Assembly: GCA_024330325.1 (NCBI GenBank)
Contig: JANDWE010000135.1
Coordinates: 1-5,297, forward strand
Reading direction: 5' to 3'
DNA: 5,297 bases
Source of the DNA: Candidatus Nanosynbacter colneyensis
GTDB lineage: Bacteria > Patescibacteriota > Saccharimonadia > Saccharimonadales > Saccharimonadaceae
Both the position numbers and the translations under genes were made by a program. The first letter of the stretch is position 1, and every line of letters begins with the position of its first letter. This document shows, piece by piece, positions 1 to 5,297 of the stretch. Below the pieces are notes generated by a model. The model was not told the DNA's origin. It ran no database searches and saw nothing but the letters and a program-made list of their open reading frames with translations.

Positions 1-1353
<1,353 letters not shown>

Positions 1354-1355
1354 TT

Positions 1356-1781
1356 ATGAAATTGTCATTAGTCACACTTGTTGGTACGAAGGTTGACGAA
1401 GAAGTTTATTCGGTGTCAATTCCGACTACTGACGGCGAAATTTCCGTTTTCCCAAGCCACGAGCCGCTAGTGACGATTGCACGGGACGGCGTGATTACCG
1501 TGCGTCGACATAAAGAAGACTCTGATAATCAGTTGGAATATTTCGCAATCTCTGGTGGCGTGGTAAAAATTGACTATTCGTCGGTGCAAATTTTGGTTGA
1601 TGAAGCTGATCACGGCGATGACATCATCGAGGCAGAAACTCAGAGGGCTCTGGAGCGTGCTATCAAGGCGCGTGATGAAGCTGGCGATCAAGTTGAGCGT
1701 GAGAAAGCCAAGCAACTTATCGATCGTCATATGGTGCGATTGAAGGTTGCTGATCTTCATAGACGTAAGCGACGACGCTAG
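1356..1781 (+). CDS. atpC: F1 ATP synthase subunit epsilon
   Basis: Central-stalk epsilon subunit, which links the rotor to F1 and can inhibit ATP hydrolysis. The 141-residue length is normal. The N-terminal half (about 1-88) is the beta-sandwich domain, with the family pattern GEISVFPSHEPLVT followed by FAISGGVVKIDYSSVQILVDEA. The C-terminal part (about 89-141) is charged and helical, matching the two-helix domain, and ends in a very basic RRKRRR. The ATG lies 2 nt after the atpD stop; there is no convincing Shine-Dalgarno (only a weak GAAGAAAG), so translation is probably coupled to atpD. It ends 3 bp before the stop of the convergent kinase-like gene, and no terminator is visible between them. 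It appears to be the last gene of the atp operon. Confidence 0.95.
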   Translation: MKLSLVTLVGTKVDEEVYSVSIPTTDGEISVFPSHEPLVTIARDGVITVRRHKEDSDNQLEYFAISGGVVKIDYSSVQILVDEADHGDDIIEAETQRALERAIKARDEAGDQVEREKAKQLIDRHMVRLKVADLHRRKRRR

Positions 1782-1784
1782 GAT

Positions 1785-2630
1785 CTATCGGGGCGTAATA
1801 AGCGTGAAGTCTAGCATGTCGCGTAGCGCGTGAATTGTCATCTTCACTTCTAGGCGTTTACTCTCCGTGAAGACGTCAGGTATATTCTTCTCATATGTTT
1901 TTAAGAAGTACTCGTCAAATTGCTGAGGGCTTACGGGAGAAAATCTAGTACCAAACTTAGAGAGCGATTCCATATATAACATAATGTCGTTGAGCGCGTC
2001 ATCTGGACTATTAAATTTTCGCATTTCTGTTAAATCTACTATGCGAACTCTATTATTGATATCTCTCGCGGTATTTTTTACCTGAAAATCTCCGTGCATT
2101 AGACCGAAATCGTTTAATGTCACTAACGTCAAGGCTGCTGTGGTCAGAGCTTCTGATATTTCTGACTCAGTAGGTTTGTGCGCCTCATTTAAGATAGTAT
2201 TATCGTAAGTAACAACTCCTGATTCAAATTCGGTAATAACACTATAATTACCCCCCCATCTAGTAAATCCTAGAACCCGAAACGTTAATGGCCTTCCTTC
2301 TTCTCTGCTATTAAGATACTTTATTGTATTATATTCGCGAATAGCGCGACTTAATGAGTCGGCTGCCTTTATTGCTACTGGTTGAATTATTTTTGGAGAA
2401 CTATCTGTTTGCCCCGATATTGTCATGTCTCCGAACTGGACTTGATAAACACTATCTTCCCTACCTTCTGCATATTTTGGTACCTTATCCACTCGAACAT
2501 CGAGGGGAGTTTGATTTGGTTTTGAAACATCCGATAAGAGTATTATACCTTCCGGACTATTTTTCAGGTTAGATGTTGTAACATCTGAAGGGTGAATATA
2601 AGATAGTTTACTTTCTAGATATTCAGACAT
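1785..2630 (-). CDS. Kinase-fold (APH/protein-kinase-like) protein, substrate unknown
   Basis: A 281-residue cytoplasmic protein with a divergent protein-kinase/aminoglycoside-phosphotransferase fold. Visible landmarks in order: a beta-3-like VAIK with candidate ATP-binding Lys88; a following helix with Glu99 (REYNTIKYL) as the likely salt-bridge partner; a hinge-like VITEFE at 131-136; a catalytic loop LMHGDFQVKN with His179, Asp181 and Asn186; and a metal-binding segment IVDLTE with Asp199. All main catalytic positions look intact, so an active phosphotransferase is likely. The HGD form resembles small-molecule kinases more than Ser/Thr kinases (HRD). The first 80 residues and the last 70 match nothing I recognise. 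The substrate cannot be told from sequence. A strong promoter sits 6 nt before the ATG with no Shine-Dalgarno. The gene looks AT-richer than atpD, with ATA and AGA codons, which may indicate different ancestry. Confidence 0.85.
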   Translation of the reverse strand: MSEYLESKLSYIHPSDVTTSNLKNSPEGIILLSDVSKPNQTPLDVRVDKVPKYAEGREDSVYQVQFGDMTISGQTDSSPKIIQPVAIKAADSLSRAIREYNTIKYLNSREEGRPLTFRVLGFTRWGGNYSVITEFESGVVTYDNTILNEAHKPTESEISEALTTAALTLVTLNDFGLMHGDFQVKNTARDINNRVRIVDLTEMRKFNSPDDALNDIMLYMESLSKFGTRFSPVSPQQFDEYFLKTYEKNIPDVFTESKRLEVKMTIHALRDMLDFTLITPR

Positions 2631-2636
2631 ACTTAT

Positions 2637-2665
2637 ATTATATCATAATAACTATACTTTTTCAA
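2637..2665 (-). promoter_or_regulatory. Strong sigma70-type promoter for the kinase-like gene (leaderless)
   Basis: On the minus strand TTGAAA (2665-2660) and TATAAT (2642-2637) are separated by 17 bp, and the -10 is preceded by TGA, giving an extended -10. Only 6 nt lie between the -10 and the ATG at 2630, so transcription should start at or next to the start codon. No Shine-Dalgarno is present. Confidence 0.8.
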
Positions 2666-2729
2666 TCAATTTGCGTATAGTACTAAGACTCTAATTAATA
2701 CTAATCTAAATAGCGACGTCTTCCGTCGT

Positions 2730-3185
2730 CTATTCTTTGTCTTCAGCGATACCAAAAGTAACAGCCACGAATAGAGACAGAACCACTACAAACCCTGAGA
2801 TAATGGCGATAGTTTTTGATGTTTTAAATGAAATAGCGTTATTTGTATACACGGATAATGTTGAAAAGGTCTCCATGTCGCTAAAATCAGGCATTGCAAG
2901 GCCGCAGATAAATAATGAGATTGACATGACGATAAAGGAAACACGTACTATTGTGGTGAGATGGTCTTTTGATGCATGGCGTTTTTTCATTTGTCGGGAG
3001 ATGATTGCAAGACAGATACAGCTAACGATAAGCGCCCACGGGCCAAGTAGTGCTAGTACCCAACCGCCGATGCCAGTAATGAATCCGCGTGCGAGCGAGA
3101 ACCAGATAGCACTTACCCATAATGCTATGACGATCCATGTGTCTATGGCCTGTTGTTTTTGTAGTTTTTGTTTTTTTGTTGTCAT
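2730..3185 (-). CDS. Small membrane protein with four predicted transmembrane helices
   Basis: A 151-residue hydrophobic protein starting MTTKKQKLQK. Likely transmembrane helices are at about 14-32, 39-63, 78-98 and 125-146. Basic residues are concentrated at the N-terminus and in the 64-75 loop (RQMKKRHASKD), so the positive-inside rule puts both termini in the cytoplasm; the 99-124 loop would be outside. No catalytic motif is visible. The GIGGWVLALLGPWAL stretch loosely recalls the four-helix N-terminal domain of FtsK, but there is no motor domain, so I do not name it. I chose the ATG at 3185 because it lies 1 nt after the dus stop and 7 nt from a TATACT box; an in-frame ATG at 3221 would overlap dus by 35 bp. 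It could be co-transcribed with dus or driven by its own weak promoter. Confidence 0.75.
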   Translation of the reverse strand: MTTKKQKLQKQQAIDTWIVIALWVSAIWFSLARGFITGIGGWVLALLGPWALIVSCICLAIISRQMKKRHASKDHLTTIVRVSFIVMSISLFICGLAMPDFSDMETFSTLSVYTNNAISFKTSKTIAIISGFVVVLSLFVAVTFGIAEDKE

Positions 3186-3186
3186 G

Positions 3187-4158
3187 TCAATAAGTATAAT
3201 GTGGATGATCGTTGTGTGCAAGTATTGATCGCACCTCGTCTGTCGTCGTGGTGTGCATCAATTTTTCTCGAAGTTCCTTTGCGCCGTCAAAATCGCGAAT
3301 ATAAATCTTGAAAAAACGTTTTAGAGTTTCAAAAGGTCGCCCTAAAATCGGCTGGTAAGAATCGAACAAATCCAAGTGATAATTAAGGAGCGCCAACAGT
3401 TCTTCTTTATGATTATCTGCGTCAGCTTTCGACTCGCGGAAACAAAACGGATCACTGAAAACACCTCGCCCAATCATAATTCCATTCACGCCAGGATGCT
3501 TTCTGGCAATTTCCAGCCCATGTTCTCTGTCGCGAATGTCGCCGTTGATAGTCAGGAGCGTTTGCGGGGCAATTTCATCGCGCAGCTTAACAATCTCGTC
3601 AATCAATTCATAATGCGCCGCAACTTTGCTCATCTCTTTTTTGGTACGCAGATGAATCGTCAAGTTCACGATGTCTTGTTTGAGAATTGTCGTCAGCCAC
3701 TCTCGCCATTCATCGACGTAAGTATATCCCAGCCGAGTTTTTACGCTAATTGGCAATCCAGATTTTTTGGCGGCGTCAATTGCAGCTATCGCTATGTCGG
3801 GTCGACGAATTAGAGCAGCGCCACCGCTTTTAATGGCAGATTTGGCGGGACAGCCCATATTGATATCAATTCCGTTAAAACTAAGTTCCGCGCAGTGCTT
3901 CGCGAAAGCTTCCATGTCCCCTGGTTCGCCACCCCAAATTTGCGCAATCAGCGGCTGCTCATCGTCAGTTTTAATTAGTCGCCCAGCTATGGCTTTATCG
4001 CCAGCGTGAACCCAGCCGGTAGCATTTGCGAACTCGGTGAAAAATATATCTGGCGCGCCAGCCTGTTTCACGACATGACGAAACACGACGTCGGTGACGG
4101 CTTCCATTGGTGCCAATATGAAAAATGGCTGCGGTAAATCATTCCAAAACGATGTCAT
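3187..4158 (-). CDS. dus: tRNA-dihydrouridine synthase
   Basis: FMN-dependent enzyme that reduces uridines to dihydrouridine in the D-loop region of tRNA, using NADPH in the cytoplasm. The 323-residue length fits the family. The TIM-barrel signatures are present in order: FILAPMEAVTDVVFR near the N-terminus; IAQIWGGEP; INMGCPAKSAIKSGGAALI with the catalytic Cys103; ISVKTRLG with Lys140; LTIHLRTKK with His169 (HLRT where HGRT is usual); LTINGDI at 202-208; and IMIGRGVFSDP with phosphate-binding glycines at 230-232. The helical C-terminal tRNA-binding domain (about 245-323) is complete. Which of the DusA/B/C groups it belongs to cannot be fixed by eye; the layout looks most like DusB. The ATG at 4158 has no Shine-Dalgarno but an extended -10 sits 7 nt upstream. 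The stop lies 1 nt before the membrane-protein ATG. Confidence 0.95.
   Translation of the reverse strand: MTSFWNDLPQPFFILAPMEAVTDVVFRHVVKQAGAPDIFFTEFANATGWVHAGDKAIAGRLIKTDDEQPLIAQIWGGEPGDMEAFAKHCAELSFNGIDINMGCPAKSAIKSGGAALIRRPDIAIAAIDAAKKSGLPISVKTRLGYTYVDEWREWLTTILKQDIVNLTIHLRTKKEMSKVAAHYELIDEIVKLRDEIAPQTLLTINGDIRDREHGLEIARKHPGVNGIMIGRGVFSDPFCFRESKADADNHKEELLALLNYHLDLFDSYQPILGRPFETLKRFFKIYIRDFDGAKELREKLMHTTTTDEVRSILAHNDHPHYTY
3193..3221 (-). promoter_or_regulatory. Possible weak promoter for the membrane-protein gene
   Basis: On the minus strand TATACT (3198-3193) lies 7 nt before the chosen ATG, with TTGCAC (3221-3216) 17 bp further upstream, inside the end of dus. The -10 matches at five of six bases; the -35 matches only at TTG. 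No Shine-Dalgarno is visible. The same tight -10 to ATG spacing is seen at the two neighbouring minus-strand genes. Confidence 0.4.
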
Positions 4159-4165
4159 CTCTGTT

Positions 4166-4174
4166 ATTTTATCA
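4166..4174 (-). promoter_or_regulatory. Extended -10 element before dus (leaderless)
   Basis: On the minus strand TGA followed by TAAAAT (4171-4166) forms an extended -10, 7 nt before the dus ATG. No good -35 is seen because the preceding bases are the U-tract of the upstream terminator. The spacing predicts a transcript starting at or very near the start codon. Confidence 0.5.
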
Positions 4175-4175
4175 C

Positions 4176-4212
4176 AAAAAGGAGAAAACCCTATCTCATC
4201 ATCGAGATAGGG
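4176..4212 (-). terminator. Intrinsic terminator of the zinc-finger/tRNA-like RNA unit
   Basis: Reading the minus strand, CCCTATCTC (4212-4204), a six-base loop GATGAT, then GAGATAGGG (4197-4189) form a perfect 9-bp stem. It is followed by TTTTCTCCTTTTT (4188-4176). The U-tract is on the minus-strand side, so this ends transcription arriving from the tRNA-like element and separates it from dus. Confidence 0.85.
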
Positions 4213-4290
4213 TGTGGGCGGGCTTCAAGCGGTTCTGTTCGTAGTAGTTTCTAATCTCATCTTTGAGAGAAGAATCTGCGACAAATGAAT

Positions 4291-4343
4291 CTCGCGAGCC
4301 CAAAACTGGGAGGGAAGCAAAACGCCTTTGTCTTACTTCCCAG
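4291..4343 (-). other. Structured trailer after the tRNA-like element
   Basis: Immediately after the tRNA-like element the minus-strand RNA can form a 6-bp hairpin: GGGAAG (4341-4336) with CTTCCC (4317-4312), loop 18 nt. A perfect 8-base palindrome CTCGCGAG follows at 4298-4291. Between here and the terminator stem (4213-4290) I see no further clear structure and no gene. Confidence 0.45.
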
Positions 4344-4435
4344 TGGACACAGCGGGACTCGAACCCGCAACCTCCCACTGCGCCGACATCGTTGTCGACA
4401 CGGCGGGCGCTCTACCATTTAAGAGCTATGCGTCC
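4344..4435 (-). ncRNA. tRNA-like element with an extended helix in place of the anticodon loop
   Basis: Read on the minus strand this folds as a tRNA body. The acceptor is GGACGCA (4435-4429) with TGTGTCC (4351-4345), 7 bp, then unpaired A at 4344. TA occupies positions 8-9. The D arm is GCTC/GAGC with loop TTAAATGGTA, including the GG that docks with the T loop. The T arm is GCGGG/CCCGC around a canonical TTCGAGT. The variable loop AGGTT is 5 nt. The anticodon stem is CCCGC (4407-4403) with GTGGG (4378-4374), but the expected 7-nt loop is 24 nt. That insert forms a C·A mismatch, a 9-bp helix GTGTCGACA/TGTCGGCGC and an ACGA tetraloop. No U33-anticodon arrangement exists, and no 17-nt intron excision gives a standard loop. 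CCA is not encoded, and the D loop starts with T instead of A14. It is either a non-decoding tRNA mimic or an altered tRNA gene. Confidence 0.75.
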
Positions 4436-4436
4436 T

Positions 4437-4472
4437 GTGATTCTTTTCCGGACTACCGGCTGGCTGAATCAC
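4437..4472 (-). other. Hairpin directly 5' of the tRNA-like element
   Basis: On the minus strand GTGATTC (4472-4466) and GAATCAC (4443-4437) pair over 7 bp. They enclose a second small hairpin CCGG-TAGT-CCGG (4459-4448). The outer stem ends one base before the acceptor stem of the tRNA-like element, so the two helices could stack. Confidence 0.6.
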
Positions 4473-4477
4473 GTCAG

Positions 4478-4493
4478 GGGCGGACGGACGCCC
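4478..4493 (-). other. Small GC-rich hairpin
   Basis: On the minus strand GGGCG (4493-4489) and CGCCC (4482-4478) pair over 5 bp around a 6-nt loop TCCGTC. It lies between two better hairpins in the same run. Confidence 0.45.
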
Positions 4494-4496
4494 TTT

Positions 4497-4515
4497 ACTG
4501 ACCTCGGAGATCAGT
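4497..4515 (-). other. Hairpin with 8-bp stem and 3-nt loop
   Basis: On the minus strand ACTGATCT (4515-4508) pairs with AGGTCAGT (4504-4497) around loop CCG. One pair is G·U in the minus-strand RNA and would be an A·C mismatch in plus-strand RNA, supporting the minus orientation. Confidence 0.6.
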
Positions 4516-4519
4516 GTTT

Positions 4520-4540
4520 TCGGGGTCGCACAAACCCCGA
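4520..4540 (-). other. Hairpin 19 nt after the zinc-finger stop codon
   Basis: On the minus strand TCGGGGT (4540-4534) pairs with ACCCCGA (4526-4520) over 7 bp with a 7-nt loop TTGTGCG. It is followed by AAAA rather than a U-tract, so it is not an intrinsic terminator. It opens the run of four hairpins leading to the tRNA-like element. Confidence 0.6.
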
Positions 4541-4559
4541 CCATCAAGAGAAAGGATAG

Positions 4560-4712
4560 TCAGGCGTTCTTGCCTCCACACTGGAGGCACACCTGACCGC
4601 TACCGCCGCAGTTGTCGCAGCGGTAGCCGAGTGACTTCTTGCCAGTTCCCCGGCAAGATGGACACATTTTCGTACCTGAGTAGCCCATGTTGCTACACGG
4701 TCTACATGACAT
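4560..4712 (-). CDS. Small DnaJ-type zinc-finger protein (50 residues)
   Basis: A 50-residue protein made almost entirely of four CxxC units: CRPCSNMG (Cys3/6), CPSCRGTG (17/20), CDNCGGSG (32/35) and CLQCGGKN (42/45). The CxxCxGxG pattern and number of repeats match the cysteine-rich domain of DnaJ, which binds two zinc ions, but there is no J-domain or client-binding region. Standalone domains of this type are known as small regulators (Bacillus anti-TRAP is a related short zinc-binding protein) and as accessory metal-binding peptides; the role here is unknown. The start is well supported: AGAGGTG lies 8 nt upstream. It follows the helicase-nuclease gene on the same strand, after a structured leader, and is followed by hairpins and the tRNA-like element in what looks like one transcript. 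Binding to RNA or to another protein is an inference. Confidence 0.85.
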   Translation of the reverse strand: MSCRPCSNMGYSGTKMCPSCRGTGKKSLGYRCDNCGGSGQVCLQCGGKNA

Positions 4713-4720
4713 GAGATTTT

Positions 4721-4727
4721 CACCTCT
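4721..4727 (-). promoter_or_regulatory. Strong Shine-Dalgarno of the zinc-finger gene, possibly sequestered
   Basis: AGAGGTG on the minus strand lies 8 nt before the ATG at 4712 and fixes that start. Part of it (AAAGAG, 4729-4724) can pair with CTCTTT (4743-4738) across an 8-nt loop, which would hide the ribosome site. It is the only strong Shine-Dalgarno near a start codon on this strand. Confidence 0.75.
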
Positions 4728-4731
4728 TTCC

Positions 4732-4799
4732 TAAAGAAAAGAGCTGATCCTCTGATTATGCTTTCGTGAAGCATAATTCGAAAGAATCAGCTTCACGAA
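4732..4799 (-). promoter_or_regulatory. Leader with mutually exclusive hairpins (candidate attenuator)
   Basis: On the minus strand two folds compete. Fold A is a perfect 10-bp pairing, TTCGTGAAGC (4799-4790) with GCTTCACGAA (4772-4763). Fold B has an outer 9-bp stem AGCTGATTC (4792-4784) with GGATCAGCT (4750-4742), enclosing a 9-bp stem ATTATGCTT (4777-4769) with AAGCATAAT (4763-4755). Fold B uses bases needed by fold A and is followed by CTTTTCTTT, a terminator-like U-rich tract. The arrangement resembles a terminator/antiterminator switch. I do not recognise a known riboswitch class. Confidence 0.6.
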
Positions 4800-4809
4800 T
4801 AAAGCGTTT

Positions 4810-4841
4810 ATTATAATAACACTAATTATAAAAAAATGCAA
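4810..4841 (-). promoter_or_regulatory. AT-rich promoter region of the zinc-finger unit
   Basis: Two perfect TATAAT boxes occur on the minus strand (4815-4810 and 4830-4825). The nearest -35-like TTGCAT (4841-4836) is 20 bp from the first of these, longer than ideal. Use of the 4815-4810 box would start RNA near 4803, just before the first arm of the leader hairpin at 4799. The exact promoter is uncertain. Confidence 0.45.
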
Positions 4842-4859
4842 CAATATACCAGAATATTT

Positions 4860-5297
4860 TTATATTTCGCCCGCCAGCAGGTCTTTTTCGAATTGCAGCA
4901 TTCCCTTATAATCTGGCGAATATCCAGAGATATCTGGCATATCGAGCGTGGTGATTTTTTGCCAAATGATGTTTACGAGTTTCGCGAATTCGGACAATTC
5001 TTCGCTGGAGAACGTGTCTTCCAGGCTGAGGATATCGCCGGTCTTCATGTCTGGCTCGACAAATTGCAATCGCCCGCCAGTAAACGTGAAATTGCCATAA
5101 TCGCGTGAATGCTCGACCAGCAGCTGATAGAACATCAATTGCTGACGATATTTATGAAGTTTGATTTTTTCGTAATCGGCCGAACCTTTCCAGGAATGCG
5201 CCGGCTTGCCAGTTTTATAATCCGTTACGAAGATGGTTTTATTTTGCTTGTCGATGTCGACAACGTCAAGTTTACCGGTCAATCTGGCGTTATCGAT
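4860..5297 (-). CDS. PD-(D/E)XK nuclease domain, C-terminal part of a RecB/UvrD-type helicase-nuclease (5'-truncated)
   Basis: The final 145 residues of a protein whose start lies beyond the window; the frame is open to base 5297 (IDNARLTGKLDVV...). Nuclease motifs of the RecB family are visible: LTGKLDVVDI with metal-binding Asp11, VTDYKTGKP with Asp26 and Lys28, and KYRQQLMFYQLL carrying the QxxxY motif (Gln53, Tyr57). This domain usually ends UvrD/AddAB-like helicase-nucleases that process DNA ends in recombination and repair; stand-alone RecB-like nucleases also exist. The helicase part would have to be upstream and is not seen, so the fusion is inferred from family habit. The TTG at 5282 is not a credible start because the family motif continues before it. 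It ends 147 bp upstream of the zinc-finger gene; no clear terminator follows, so readthrough into that leader is possible. Confidence 0.88.
   Translation of the reverse strand: MDNARLTGKLDVVDIDKQNKTIFVTDYKTGKPAHSWKGSADYEKIKLHKYRQQLMFYQLLVEHSRDYGNFTFTGGRLQFVEPDMKTGDILSLEDTFSSEELSEFAKLVNIIWQKITTLDMPDISGYSPDYKGMLQFEKDLLAGEI

Noticed and set aside
2714..2728. Hairpin CGACG/CGTCG just after the membrane-protein stop as a terminator
   Set aside because: Only 5 bp and followed by CTATTTAG rather than a U-tract; too weak to call.
3186..3221. Upstream ATG extending the membrane protein by 12 residues
   Set aside because: It would overlap dus, and the downstream ATG fits both the 1-nt gap and the -10 spacing better.
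2737..3228. Plus-strand ORF of 163 residues opposite the membrane protein
   Set aside because: The minus-strand frame gives coherent transmembrane helices with positive-inside charge; the plus frame is a shadow.
3376..4009. Two plus-strand ORFs antisense to dus
   Set aside because: Shadows of the dus coding strand with no recognisable motif.
4225..4260. Tiny minus-strand ORF MRLETTTNRTA in the trailer
   Set aside because: Eleven codons with no Shine-Dalgarno; likely chance.
4344..4540. tmRNA, SRP RNA or RNase P RNA
   Set aside because: The tRNA-like halves are contiguous with no tag reading frame between them, and I found none of the conserved SRP or RNase P core sequences.
4263..4559. Plus-strand ORF of 98 residues containing the stretch RDSNPQPPTAPTSLSTRRA
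   Set aside because: This is the familiar false translation of the antisense of a tRNA; it runs across the tRNA-like element and hairpins and has no supporting ribosome site.
4544..4774. Minus-strand ORF of 76 residues overlapping the zinc-finger gene
   Set aside because: It is another frame of the same DNA; the 50-residue frame has the regular CxxCxGxG units and the Shine-Dalgarno.
4836..5108. Plus-strand ORF antisense to the nuclease domain
   Set aside because: The minus frame carries clear nuclease motifs; this one has none.

Overview
The window looks like chromosomal DNA from a compact, moderately AT-rich bacterial genome. A Candidate Phyla Radiation member, Saccharibacteria-like, is my best guess. 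This is inference from gene style and tight packing; nothing in the window proves taxonomy. No phage, insertion sequence, CRISPR array or rRNA gene is visible.

Layout. The plus strand (1-1781) holds the end of an ATP synthase operon: atpD (5' end outside the window) and atpC. Everything after that is on the minus strand. Reading right to left: the C-terminal PD-(D/E)XK nuclease part of a RecB/UvrD-type helicase-nuclease (4860-5297, 5' end outside); a 50-residue all-zinc-finger protein with four CxxC pairs (4560-4712) behind a structured leader; a run of hairpins ending in a tRNA-like structure (4344-4540); a clear intrinsic terminator (4176-4212); a tRNA-dihydrouridine synthase (3187-4158); a four-helix membrane protein (2730-3185); and a divergent kinase-fold protein (1785-2630). 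The kinase-like gene converges on atpC with only 3 bp between the stop codons.

The most unusual part is 4176-4841. It reads as one minus-strand unit: AT-rich promoter region, a leader with two mutually exclusive folds, a strong Shine-Dalgarno, the small DnaJ-type zinc-finger protein, four hairpins, a tRNA-like element and a terminator. The tRNA-like element has good acceptor, D and T arms, but its anticodon loop is replaced by a long helix capped by ACGA, so it cannot decode. Six G·U pairs form only in the minus-strand RNA and support that orientation. A zinc-finger peptide encoded with a structured RNA is a plausible undescribed RNA-protein module, but this is inference.

A second pattern concerns expression. 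The dus, membrane-protein and kinase-like genes have a -10-like hexamer only 6-7 nt from the ATG and no good Shine-Dalgarno, which predicts leaderless transcripts. The zinc-finger gene has a long leader and a strong Shine-Dalgarno.
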